From NCBI RefSeq assembly GCF_002890895.1, contig NZ_POUL01000004.1:186001-250000 (forward strand): a stretch of 64,000 bases of DNA, written 5' to 3'. Below the pieces are notes generated by a model. The model did no database searches. It was not told where the DNA came from and saw only the letters and a program-made list of their open reading frames with translations. The stretch is from Stutzerimonas stutzeri. GTDB taxonomy: Bacteria; Pseudomonadota; Gammaproteobacteria; Pseudomonadales; Pseudomonadaceae. The translations under genes and the position numbers were made by a program. Shown here piece by piece: positions 38,099 through 49,456 of this stretch (the stretch's first letter is position 1; each line of letters opens with the position of its first letter).

Positions 38099-39538
38099 AT
38101 GTTCGGTTTGGAAGCGCTTGAGCTTGCGCGAATCCAGTTTGCTTTCACGATTTCGTTCCACATCATCTTTCCAGCGATCACCATTGGTTTGGCGAGTTTC
38201 CTGGCGGTGCTGGAAGGGTTGTGGCTGAAAACCAAGCGCCAGGTCTATCGAGATCTCTACCATTTCTGGCTGAAGATTTTTGCCGTCAACTTCGGTATGG
38301 GGGTGGTCTCTGGCATCGTCATGGCGTACCAGTTCGGCACGAACTGGAGCGCCTATTCCGAGTTTGCTGGGAGCGTCACGGGGCCGTTGCTGGCTTATGA
38401 GGTGCTTACCGCATTCTTCCTGGAGGCGGGTTTCCTCGGGGTCATGTTGTTTGGCTGGAACCGCGTTGGCGCTGGGCTGCATTTCTTTTCTACATTGATG
38501 GTCGCAGTCGGCACTTTGATTTCAACCTTCTGGATCCTGGCATCCAACAGCTGGATGCATACCCCGCAGGGTCACGAGATTATCGATGGCATCGTGATTC
38601 CAGTGGACTGGTTTGCCATCGTCTTCAACCCATCGTTTCCTTACCGTCTGACCCACATGGCGATTGCCGCGTTTCTCGCGACGGCGTTCATGGTAGGCGC
38701 CTCCGCCGCATGGCACCTGCTGCGCGGCAACGACAACCCCGCAGTGCGCAAGATGCTGTCCATGGCAATGTGGATGGCGCTTATCGTTGCGCCAATCCAG
38801 GCGGTGGTGGGGGATTTCCATGGTCTCAACACCCTGGAGCATCAGCCCGCCAAGATCGCCGCGATGGAGGGCCACTGGGATAACGCTTCAGGTGAGCCAA
38901 CGCCGCTACTGTTGTTTGGCTGGCCAGACATGGAGCGGGAAGAAACTCGCTACAAGGTCGAAATTCCTTATTTGGGCAGTCTGATTCTCAAGCACAGCCT
39001 GACCGAGCAGATCCCGGCGCTGAAGGACTTCCCCAAGGAGGACCGGCCCAATTCAACCATTGTTTTCTGGACCTTCCGGATCATGGTTGCGTTGGGGCTG
39101 CTGATGATCTTCACCGGTTTCTGGAGTCTGTGGCTGCGTCGCGGCGGCAGACTATTTCACTCCAAGCCATTCTTGCGTCTTGCATTGCTGATGGGCCCGT
39201 CGGGGATTCTCGCGATTCTCGCCGGTTGGTTTACCACCGAGGTTGGGCGGCAGCCCTGGGTGGTGTACGGGATCATGCGGACTGCCGATGCGGTATCCAA
39301 CCATAGCGCCGGGCAGCTGGGGCTGACCCTGGCGATGTTCGTCCTGATTTACTTTGCGGTATTCGGCATTGGTTTCGTCTACGTCCTTCGTCTGATCGGC
39401 AAAGGGCCGATCATCAATGAAGGCAACGAGAAGGGCGCCGGTGGGCCGGGCGAGAAGCGCACGCCGATGCGGCCTCTGTCCGCAGCAGACGAGGCGATCC
39501 CTCACGATCATGGTGACCAACTGGGCGAGAGGAACTGA
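38099..39538 (+). CDS. cioA: Cyanide-insensitive cytochrome bd oxidase subunit I CioA
   Basis: Subunit I of a bd-type quinol oxidase, carrying the haems and quinol site. The 479-residue multi-helix protein opens LELARIQFAFTISFHIIFPA, with the haem-ligand His of TM1. It contains QFGTNWSAYSEFAGSVTGPL and GWFTTEVGRQPWVVYGIMRT, both typical of the family. The length, with a short Q-loop, matches CioA-type rather than E. coli CydA-type enzymes. GAGGGGTGG precedes the ATG. cioB follows after 3 bases. Confidence 0.95.
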   Translation: MFGLEALELARIQFAFTISFHIIFPAITIGLASFLAVLEGLWLKTKRQVYRDLYHFWLKIFAVNFGMGVVSGIVMAYQFGTNWSAYSEFAGSVTGPLLAYEVLTAFFLEAGFLGVMLFGWNRVGAGLHFFSTLMVAVGTLISTFWILASNSWMHTPQGHEIIDGIVIPVDWFAIVFNPSFPYRLTHMAIAAFLATAFMVGASAAWHLLRGNDNPAVRKMLSMAMWMALIVAPIQAVVGDFHGLNTLEHQPAKIAAMEGHWDNASGEPTPLLLFGWPDMEREETRYKVEIPYLGSLILKHSLTEQIPALKDFPKEDRPNSTIVFWTFRIMVALGLLMIFTGFWSLWLRRGGRLFHSKPFLRLALLMGPSGILAILAGWFTTEVGRQPWVVYGIMRTADAVSNHSAGQLGLTLAMFVLIYFAVFGIGFVYVLRLIGKGPIINEGNEKGAGGPGEKRTPMRPLSAADEAIPHDHGDQLGERN

Positions 39539-39541
39539 GTT

Positions 39542-40549
39542 ATGGGAATTGATCTTTCGCTGATCTGGGCCGTCATCATCATCTTCGGCATCATGATGTA
39601 CGTGGTGATGGATGGGTTCGATCTGGGTATTGGCATCCTCTTTCCGTTTCTGGCCGATACCTCCGAGCGCGATGTCGCGATGAATACCGTGGCGCCGATC
39701 TGGGACGGCAACGAGACCTGGCTCGTCCTAGGTGGGGCCGGACTGTTCGCCGCGTTCCCGCTGGCTTATTCGGTTGTGCTTTCGGCGCTGTACCTGCCGA
39801 TCATCTTCATGCTGATGGGGTTGATCTTTCGTGGTGTGGCGTTCGAGTTTCGCTTCAAGGCCAGCGCGGCCCGACAGCACGTCTGGGACAAGGCCTTTGT
39901 TGGTGGCTCGCTGGCCGCAACCTTCTTCCAGGGGGTCGCACTGGGTGCCTTCATCCATGGCTTCCCTGTGGCTGATCGCGCTTATGCCGGTGGCCCACTG
40001 GACTGGCTGACGCCGTTCTCGGTGTTCTGCGGCCTGGCCCTGATCGTGGCGTATGCCTTGCTTGGCTGCACCTGGCTGATCATGAAAACCGCCGGTGACC
40101 TGCAGAAACGCATGCATGACATCGGTATTCCGCTGGTCTGGGCGGTGCTGGCCGTTACCGGCATCGTCAGTATCTGGACGCCGCTGACCCATCCGGATAT
40201 CGCGGAGCGCTGGTTCAGCATGCCGAATCTGATCCTGTTCCTACCGGTGCCGATTCTGGTGCTGGCGTGCACCTTCGGGCTGCTGCGATCAATCAAGCGT
40301 TACGCCCATTATTCTCCGTTCCTGTTTACCCTGGCGCTGATCTTCCTGGGTTACAGCGGACTCGGGATCAGCCTCTGGCCAAACATCATTCCGCCATCCG
40401 TCACCATCTGGGACGCCGCTGCGCCACCCCAGAGCCAGGGGTTCACCTTGGTCGGAGCGCTGCTGATCATTCCGCTGATCCTCATGTACACCGCCTGGAG
40501 CTATTACGTGTTTCGCGGAAAGGTCAGTGCAGAAGACGGCTATCACTGA
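39542..40549 (+). CDS. cioB: Cyanide-insensitive cytochrome bd oxidase subunit II CioB
   Basis: The second structural subunit of the quinol oxidase, 335 residues with about eight or nine helices. The N-terminal IIIFGIMMYVVMDGFDLGIG followed by ILFPF is the CydB hallmark, and NTVAPIWDGNETWLVLGGAG is also conserved. It ends with a YTAWSYYVFRGKV helix. Cotranscribed with cioA, and followed after 23 bases by a DUF2474 gene. Confidence 0.95.
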   Translation: MGIDLSLIWAVIIIFGIMMYVVMDGFDLGIGILFPFLADTSERDVAMNTVAPIWDGNETWLVLGGAGLFAAFPLAYSVVLSALYLPIIFMLMGLIFRGVAFEFRFKASAARQHVWDKAFVGGSLAATFFQGVALGAFIHGFPVADRAYAGGPLDWLTPFSVFCGLALIVAYALLGCTWLIMKTAGDLQKRMHDIGIPLVWAVLAVTGIVSIWTPLTHPDIAERWFSMPNLILFLPVPILVLACTFGLLRSIKRYAHYSPFLFTLALIFLGYSGLGISLWPNIIPPSVTIWDAAAPPQSQGFTLVGALLIIPLILMYTAWSYYVFRGKVSAEDGYH

Positions 40550-40572
40550 AACGGGCCGTCACGGAGCGATAT

Positions 40573-40731
40573 ATGCAAAACAAGCACGAAAGCGGTGCAG
40601 CCGAGCCCAAGCCTCTGTGGAAGCGCATGACCTGGTTGGTTCTGATCTGGTCAGCAAGCGTACTCGCCCTAGGAGTAGTGGCCTGGCTGATCCGACAGGC
40701 GATGACTGCAGCGGGCTTGACCTCGCCCTGA
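40573..40731 (+). CDS. DUF2474 single-helix protein of the cio operon
   Basis: A 52-residue protein with one transmembrane helix (MTWLVLIWSASVLALGVVAW) after a charged start (MQNKHESGAAEPKPLWKR). DUF2474 proteins are found right after cioAB in Pseudomonas and are likely a small subunit equivalent to CydX. GGAGCGAT precedes the ATG at 40573. A longer open frame upstream in cioB is not coding. Confidence 0.88.
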   Translation: MQNKHESGAAEPKPLWKRMTWLVLIWSASVLALGVVAWLIRQAMTAAGLTSP

Positions 40732-40918
40732 TCACCGAGCTAGAGCCTTTTAGCGCACGTGCGGCGATATGGCGCGTTGTGGCTGCAGCCTGCTCAGGCT
40801 ATTTAATGGTCATCCGCGCTGTGAAGTGCTTCATGTTTCCGTCATGTATGCAGGTTAGTTTCGCTGGCATGGACTTTGAAAAGCAGAACTAGGCAAACCT
40901 GAGAAGAGGATCGTTTCT

Positions 40919-41005
40919 ATGGACGACTATCAAGACGAAATACTCGAATGGCATGCATCTGAGCAGGATGGGCCAGAGCCTGCTGACGACGCGTTCGAGC
41001 TTTGA
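40919..41005 (+). CDS. Candidate 28-residue acidic microprotein
   Basis: A short open frame starting MDDYQDEILEWHASEQD and ending DDAFEL, strongly acidic. AGAGGA at 40905-40910 lies 8 bases before the ATG, an ideal ribosome site. I recall short proteins starting MDDYQEELLE in other pseudomonads, which would make it a conserved family of unknown function, but cannot confirm it here. It lies between the cio operon and the convergent AraC gene. Confidence 0.55.
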   Translation: MDDYQDEILEWHASEQDGPEPADDAFEL

Positions 41006-41009
41006 CAGA

Positions 41010-42043
41010 TCACTCGGCTCGCCGTTGTGCGCGCCGATACTCTCCCGGCGTCTGTCCGCTCCAACGTTTGAATGCCCGCTGAAAGGCTTCCGCCGAAGAA
41101 AACCCGAGTAACCAGGCGATCTCGCCGAACGCCGATTCGGTGTCGCGGATGTAAGCCATGGCGAGATCTCGCCGAGTGTCGTTGAGAATCGCTCGGTAGC
41201 TGGTGCCTTCTTCATCCAACTTTCTACGCAGCGTCCAGGGCGGCAGTTGCAACCGTCCTGCGACCTGCTGCAGATCAGGTTCCTGGCCCTTGAGCATTGG
41301 CCCGAGCAGCTGAGCCACGCGCTCGCGGAGGCTGCGGGTGCGGGTGCGGAGCTCCAGTTCAGCTTCGCAAAGCTCAAGAAGCTGGCGCCAGGTGCCCGGG
41401 CAGTGTTCCGGGTTACGGAGCGCCAGCGTCGCCTGATCCAACCGCAGCTGATTGTGCTCCGCTGCGAATTCGGCGGGTTTCCCAAAAAATGTTTCGTAGC
41501 GTGCGGCGTAATTGGGGCGCAGAAATTCGATCTGCACCGCAACCGGATTGAGTGGTTGGCTCGCGACCGCACCAAGTTGCGTAACCCAGCTGGCCAAAAC
41601 TGTATCTACGACAAACTGGTTGTAGCTGTTGTATGGGCTGATCGAATAGAACCTGAGCCAGGCACCGGTCGTATCCTCATGAAACCCTGAGGCGCCTCGG
41701 TAGTTGCTCGCATAGAGCGGCTCGTAGCGAATCAGCGCACGTGCGGCTTCGCGCACCGTAGGGGCTTGGGCTGAGGTCACCCCGACGAGTCCGAGGTGAC
41801 CGGCCTTGCGTAGCCGCCCCATTTCGAGCCCCAGCCCAGGATCTCCCACCAGCTGCATGGCCGCATGGCCCAGCCGCATGTAGCGGGGGATGGACAGTCG
41901 CGCTCGCGGCTCCGACAGCCGCGCATGGTCGAGGCCGTACGCATCCAGCAGCGGTTGTGGGTCGATGTGTTGTTCCTGCAAGGCACTGATCAGGCTGTGC
42001 ACGAAGCCGACCGAAAGATCACCGAGGCGAACCCGTTGACGAT

Positions 42044-42047
<4 letters not shown>
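41010..42047 (-). CDS. AraC-family transcriptional regulator
   Basis: A 345-residue regulator with an N-terminal ligand-binding domain of the 'Arabinose_bd' type (about 15-200, with LSIPRYMRLGHAAMQLVGDP) and a C-terminal double helix-turn-helix (DLQQVAGRLQLPPWTLRRKL, then FGEIAWLLGFSSAEAFQRAF). The ATG at 42047 overlaps the stop of the upstream nitrilase-like gene as ATGA, so the two are translationally coupled. An in-frame start six codons further upstream is possible. Target genes unknown. Confidence 0.9.
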
Positions 42048-45301
<3,254 letters not shown>

Positions 45302-45308
45302 TCCAGAC

Positions 45309-45349
45309 AAGTCCCGCTTCTCACGCAGTCTGTTTGGCGGGACTTTTTC
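45309..45349 (+). terminator. Rho-independent terminator after fadH
   Basis: AAGTCCCGC (45309-45317) pairs with GCGGGACTT (45337-45345) over a 19-base loop, then TTTT. Confidence 0.8.
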
Positions 45350-45365
45350 GTATAGGAGCGACGAT

Positions 45366-45806
45366 GTGAGTACATCCCTTGCGCTACAACCGGCCGCTGG
45401 CGAAACCTTGAAACGGTGGCATCAGATGATTGCAGCCGGAGATCTGAGCCGGCTTCCGGAGCTCTTGCATCCACAGGCGGTGTTCCGCTCGCCGATGGCC
45501 TTCGTGCCTTACGAAAGCGCGGCAGCGGTCAATCTGATCCTCAATACAGTGGTGACGGTGTTCGAAGATTTTGCCTACCACCGCGAGTTGGCGAGCGCCG
45601 ATGGGGCAGATGTCGTGCTGGAGTTCAGCGCGCGCGTCGGTGACCGCCAACTCAAGGGCATCGACATGATTCGCTTCGATGAAGCAGGGCTGATTACCGA
45701 TTTCGAAGTGATGGTTCGGCCGATGAGCGGACTGCAGGCGCTCGGTGAGGAGATGGGCCGGCGCCTGGCACCTCAGCTCGCGTCACTGAAAGGCCGACCG
45801 GCTTAG
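45366..45806 (+). CDS. NTF2-like (SnoaL-fold) protein
   Basis: A 146-residue protein of the NTF2/SnoaL-like superfamily: an N-terminal helix pair (LKRWHQMIAAGDLSRLPELL) and curved beta-sheet segments (AVFRSPMAFVPYESAAAVNL, then FDEAGLITDFEVMVRPMSGL). Such domains form a pocket that binds or isomerises small hydrophobic molecules. The GTG at 45366 has TAGGAG 7 bases upstream. Earlier in-frame starts would overlap the fadH terminator. It may relate to fatty acid use by its neighbour, but nothing shows this. Confidence 0.85.
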   Translation: MSTSLALQPAAGETLKRWHQMIAAGDLSRLPELLHPQAVFRSPMAFVPYESAAAVNLILNTVVTVFEDFAYHRELASADGADVVLEFSARVGDRQLKGIDMIRFDEAGLITDFEVMVRPMSGLQALGEEMGRRLAPQLASLKGRPA

Positions 45807-45995
45807 TCCGACCTGTTCACACTTTGTCGGTGGCGTTTCGACCGCTGCTCCTGGCGCCGAAGTCGCTGCCAACCCAGTCACATTGCCGGTTTCGCTTTTT
45901 CCCCTACACTTTGCGCCAACCATGGGCTAGCGGGGCGCCACGAACCCGCAGCGCGGATTCCCGCGGGCCGTTTCAAGTTGTTGAGGAAGCCGAGC

Positions 45996-47357
45996 ATGCA
46001 GATCAAACCGCAGACGGTCGAGGCCGTACTGTTCTTCAATGATGGCGGCGTCTGCAAGGAAATGCTCTACCCCGAGTTCGAGGCCATGCTCGATGGGGTG
46101 GTGAGCATGCGGGAATTTGCCGATCAGCAGATGCAGGTCGCGTATGTGCTGATCAACCCTCGGCTACAGATTCGCGCGGCGGTTTTCTTCTATCTCGATT
46201 TCGACGAGGACGGATCAGCCGACAGTGGCTGGAATATTCCGCTGCGCAGCCTTGCCGAACGCACCGGGCGCGGGCCGGACCTCGGCGCCGGGCCGATTCG
46301 CCTGGCCTGTCGTAGCCAGTGCCCGGTTTCCTGGCACCAGATGCACTTATGGGACCCGGACTTGACGCCTGGCAAGAATCACTTCGTCATGTTGCGTGAT
46401 CGCATCAAGCGCAACCAGTTGGGGCTGCTGGTCGAAGAGGAGACATCGCAAACCGTGCCCGCCGAGCGCCTGCAAATGGTGGCCGAAGATACCTGGTACG
46501 CGCCGGACGCGGCCAAGCAGGTCGCCACTCGCCGCGCCGAGCAGCTTGAAAAGGAACAACGACTCAAGGCTGCGCAGTTGATCAAGCAACAGCGTTTGCG
46601 CATTGCCAGCCTGGAACAGTTGCGTGAGGCCGACATCGGCAAACTTCGAGAGCTGGCCGCTCAACAGCAAGCAACGCTGCAGAACGAACTGGCTCGATTG
46701 CGTGGCGAGTTGCTTGAGCAGGAGCAGCAGACAGTGAAACTTCGCGCGCAGCTCGCAGAGCAGGCCGAGGGCTTCAAGAAGACCCGCGAAGAGATGAGCC
46801 GGCAGTTGCGTGCGGTTGAGCAGAACAGTCGCGACGAAGCTGACGCTGCCCGGGCGCGCTTCAGCACCGAGGTGCAGGTGCAAGTCGCCGCAGCGGTAGC
46901 CGAATACAAGGAACAGGTTGCTATCCGGGACGTCGAGCTGGCTTATCGCAACGAACTGGATGCGCAGCTTCAGGATGAGATCGAAGCGCTGCAGAAGCAG
47001 GTCGGGGTGCTGACCGAGCAGACTGGTGACCGGGTGCTTGAACGTCTTTCCCGGCTCGGCGTGATATTCATGGCTTATCATCCAGGCGCCGGGCATCTGA
47101 CAATCGTGCTGCAGGACATGGCGGGTTATCAGGAGAATCCCCTGGCCTATGCCGCCGCTAAATGCGGTGTCTCCGAGGAGCAATACGGCAAGTGGGTTCA
47201 GCATTATCAGCAACCAACCTGTGTGGCCAGTCTCTCGACGGGCGAGCGCTGCAACATGCCATTGGATAAGGTGGAGTCACCCGCACGCTTCGTGATCGGC
47301 GAGTCCAACTGCTGCGCCAGGCACCGGTCTCAGGATCGCCTGCGTATCGGTAGCTGA
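45996..47357 (+). CDS. Long coiled-coil protein of unknown function
   Basis: A 453-residue protein in three parts. An N-terminal domain at about 1-165 (PQTVEAVLFFNDGGVCKEML; FFYLDFDEDGSADSGWNIPL) includes an Asp-rich segment. A coiled coil covers about 185-345, rich in Gln, Glu, Arg and Leu. A C-terminal domain has several Cys (PTCVASLSTGERCNMPLDKV, then NCCARH) that could bind a metal. It resembles a conserved Pseudomonas protein sometimes annotated as chromosome-partitioning, for which I know no firm evidence. GAGGA lies 9 bases before the ATG. Confidence 0.85.
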   Translation: MQIKPQTVEAVLFFNDGGVCKEMLYPEFEAMLDGVVSMREFADQQMQVAYVLINPRLQIRAAVFFYLDFDEDGSADSGWNIPLRSLAERTGRGPDLGAGPIRLACRSQCPVSWHQMHLWDPDLTPGKNHFVMLRDRIKRNQLGLLVEEETSQTVPAERLQMVAEDTWYAPDAAKQVATRRAEQLEKEQRLKAAQLIKQQRLRIASLEQLREADIGKLRELAAQQQATLQNELARLRGELLEQEQQTVKLRAQLAEQAEGFKKTREEMSRQLRAVEQNSRDEADAARARFSTEVQVQVAAAVAEYKEQVAIRDVELAYRNELDAQLQDEIEALQKQVGVLTEQTGDRVLERLSRLGVIFMAYHPGAGHLTIVLQDMAGYQENPLAYAAAKCGVSEEQYGKWVQHYQQPTCVASLSTGERCNMPLDKVESPARFVIGESNCCARHRSQDRLRIGS

Positions 47358-47376
47358 CAGGGTCTCTATTATTTCT

Positions 47377-48315
47377 GTGTCCATCCCCAGTCTGGCCTCG
47401 ATACCGCTGCAGCGGCTTGATTTGCCTTGGCTGCACGCAGCCGATGTTCAGGTTGCCATGCTGCGCCTGGATCTGATCGACCCCGAGCTGTCCGGCAACA
47501 AGTGGTTCAAGCTCGTCCACCACCTCGCTGCGGCACAGGCCGGCGGCGCGTCAGGGCTGATCAGCGTTGGCGGCCCTCATTCCAATCACTTGCACGCGCT
47601 TGCAGCGGCGGCCAAGCGTTACGGCCTGGGCAGCGTTGGGCTGCTGCGCGGCCATGCGCAGCAAACAGCGACTGTCGAAGACTTGCAGCGCTTCGGCATG
47701 CAGTTGCACTGGCTGGGTTATGGCGGTTATCGCGATCGGCACCGGGCGGATTTCTTCGATACCTGGCGCGACCGGTATCCTGACTACTACAGCGTGCCTG
47801 AAGGTGGTGGCGGGCTTGCTGGTGCGCTGGGTTGCGCTCCGTTGGTCGGTCATGCGCAAACTCGCCTGGCCGCCCTCGGGTGGACGGATTACGACGGCTG
47901 GTGGCTTGCCGCGGGCACCGGTACCACCTTGGCCGGGTTGGTGATCGGTGAGGCGCAGCAGCGCAGGAGAACGGTCCATGGAGCCCTGGCAGGCCCGCCT
48001 TCGCACGGTGTAGCGGACGAGGTGAGTCGATTGCTGCATGACGCTGGCACAGCTGATTCTGGGTATCAGCTGATCGATGCCTGCCGCGGTGGCTTCGGTC
48101 GATTCGATGAGCCGCTGGCTCGGTTCCTGCTGGAGACCGAAGCGATGGCAGGGGTGCCGCTGGAGCCTGTTTACACGGCCAAGGCGATGATGGCATTGCG
48201 CCTTAGTGTACAGGGCGGTTATTTTGCCGCTGGTACGCGGCTCATCTTCGTGCACACCGGTGGCCTGCAGGGCAGGAGAGCTGCCGAGGCGCAACTGGAA
48301 GAGCTGCTGCGCTGA
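47377..48315 (+). CDS. PLP-dependent ACC deaminase / D-cysteine desulfhydrase family enzyme
   Basis: A 312-residue fold-type II PLP enzyme. The cofactor lysine is in ELSGNKWFKLVHHLAAAQ. The phosphate/substrate motif is SVGGPHSNHLHALAAAAKRY, with AAGTGTTLAGLVIG as the PLP-phosphate loop. This family includes 1-aminocyclopropane-1-carboxylate deaminase and D-cysteine desulfhydrase. The substrate cannot be decided without key-residue comparison. Start is a GTG at 47377 with no strong ribosome site. It follows the coiled-coil gene by 19 bases. Confidence 0.87.
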   Translation: MSIPSLASIPLQRLDLPWLHAADVQVAMLRLDLIDPELSGNKWFKLVHHLAAAQAGGASGLISVGGPHSNHLHALAAAAKRYGLGSVGLLRGHAQQTATVEDLQRFGMQLHWLGYGGYRDRHRADFFDTWRDRYPDYYSVPEGGGGLAGALGCAPLVGHAQTRLAALGWTDYDGWWLAAGTGTTLAGLVIGEAQQRRRTVHGALAGPPSHGVADEVSRLLHDAGTADSGYQLIDACRGGFGRFDEPLARFLLETEAMAGVPLEPVYTAKAMMALRLSVQGGYFAAGTRLIFVHTGGLQGRRAAEAQLEELLR

Positions 48316-48340
48316 CCTCTCGCTCCCTTGGGATTCATGG

Positions 48341-49444
48341 ATGAACAAGCCGCTAGCTTCGGATCTGCTCCAACGCCTGGTTCCGCTCAACACGCTGCCG
48401 TCTCGGTATTTGCAGGAGATTCGTCATCAGTTGGTGTCGCGTACCCTCGCACCAGGCGAGGTGCTGTTCGATGAGCAGACGCCGTCGGGGCTTAGCTATT
48501 TTCTGCTCAGCGGCACCCTGTTGCAGCTGACGCCGGATGGCGAGCGTCGTTTGGTTGCGGGCTCGTCTGAAAGTTGCCATGTTTTTGCCTCCGGCGTACG
48601 GCTGAACAAAGTCTGCGCCCTGGAAGATGCCAGCGTGTTGTGCATCGACAGTGCGCAGCTCGAGCGCCTTGTGACATGGCAGCATGCCAATGCCGATCTG
48701 CTGTTGGAGCTGGCAACGGCAGGTGAGCTGACCGACTGGCTCGAAGCGTTGCTGGAAAACCCGTTGTTCGCCAAGGTGCCCCCAGCAAACGTACGCGACA
48801 TGCTTACCAAGCTCGAAACCATCGACCTCCCGGCCGGCCACGTGCTGCTGCGTGAAGGTGAGGCTGGCGACTGTTGCTACTTTCTGAAGAGCGGCCGCGC
48901 CGAAGTCATGACCGGCCTTGGCAGCGCCAGCCAGGTAGTGGCGGAGCTGGACGTCGGAGCCTGTTTTGGGGAAGAAGCGCTGCTGACCGACGCACCGCGT
49001 AACGCCACCGTTACGCTGATCGAGGATGGCTGCGTGCTAAAGCTGGCGCGTGAGAATTTCGTTGCGCTATTGAAAGCGCCGGTGGTTGACGAGCTCAGCC
49101 TCGAGGAGGCCAACGCGCTGATCGAGCAGGCTGCTCAATGGCTGGATGTCCGGTTGCTGGAAGAGTATGAGCGGGGGCATGCCCAGCAAGCGCTGACGAT
49201 GCCACTGCATCTGTTGCGGCTGAAGACGCGATTGCTAAAGCAGGATCGGTTGTACCTGTGTTACTGCGACAACGGCAAACGCAGCGCCAGCGCGGTGTTT
49301 CTGCTGACGCAGTTGGGCTTCAGCGCTTATCCGCTGCGGGGCGGCCTCGACGGGCTGTCGGCGGAGGATTATGCGACGTTGCTCTGTGAGCAGGGTAGCG
49401 GTTACCTCGCACGTTCCGGCGGGCGTACCGAACTCAGCGGTTGA
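48341..49444 (+). CDS. Double cyclic-nucleotide-binding domain protein with a rhodanese-like C-terminus
   Basis: A 367-residue protein in three parts. A first cNMP-binding-like domain at about 10-125 (LAPGEVLFDEQTPSGLSYFL) is degenerate. A second at about 145-260 (LPAGHVLLREGEAGDCCYFL, then ACFGEEALLTDAPRNATVTL) keeps the FGE and R residues of the phosphate cassette. A rhodanese-like domain at about 275-365 has LYLCYCDNGKRSASAVFLLT, and the active-site position holds Cys in the CDNGKRS loop. It could sense a cyclic nucleotide and act on sulfur or a protein partner. Start at 48341. Earlier starts overlap the PLP gene. Confidence 0.88.
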   Translation: MNKPLASDLLQRLVPLNTLPSRYLQEIRHQLVSRTLAPGEVLFDEQTPSGLSYFLLSGTLLQLTPDGERRLVAGSSESCHVFASGVRLNKVCALEDASVLCIDSAQLERLVTWQHANADLLLELATAGELTDWLEALLENPLFAKVPPANVRDMLTKLETIDLPAGHVLLREGEAGDCCYFLKSGRAEVMTGLGSASQVVAELDVGACFGEEALLTDAPRNATVTLIEDGCVLKLARENFVALLKAPVVDELSLEEANALIEQAAQWLDVRLLEEYERGHAQQALTMPLHLLRLKTRLLKQDRLYLCYCDNGKRSASAVFLLTQLGFSAYPLRGGLDGLSAEDYATLLCEQGSGYLARSGGRTELSG

Positions 49445-49456
49445 GCCGATGTGATC

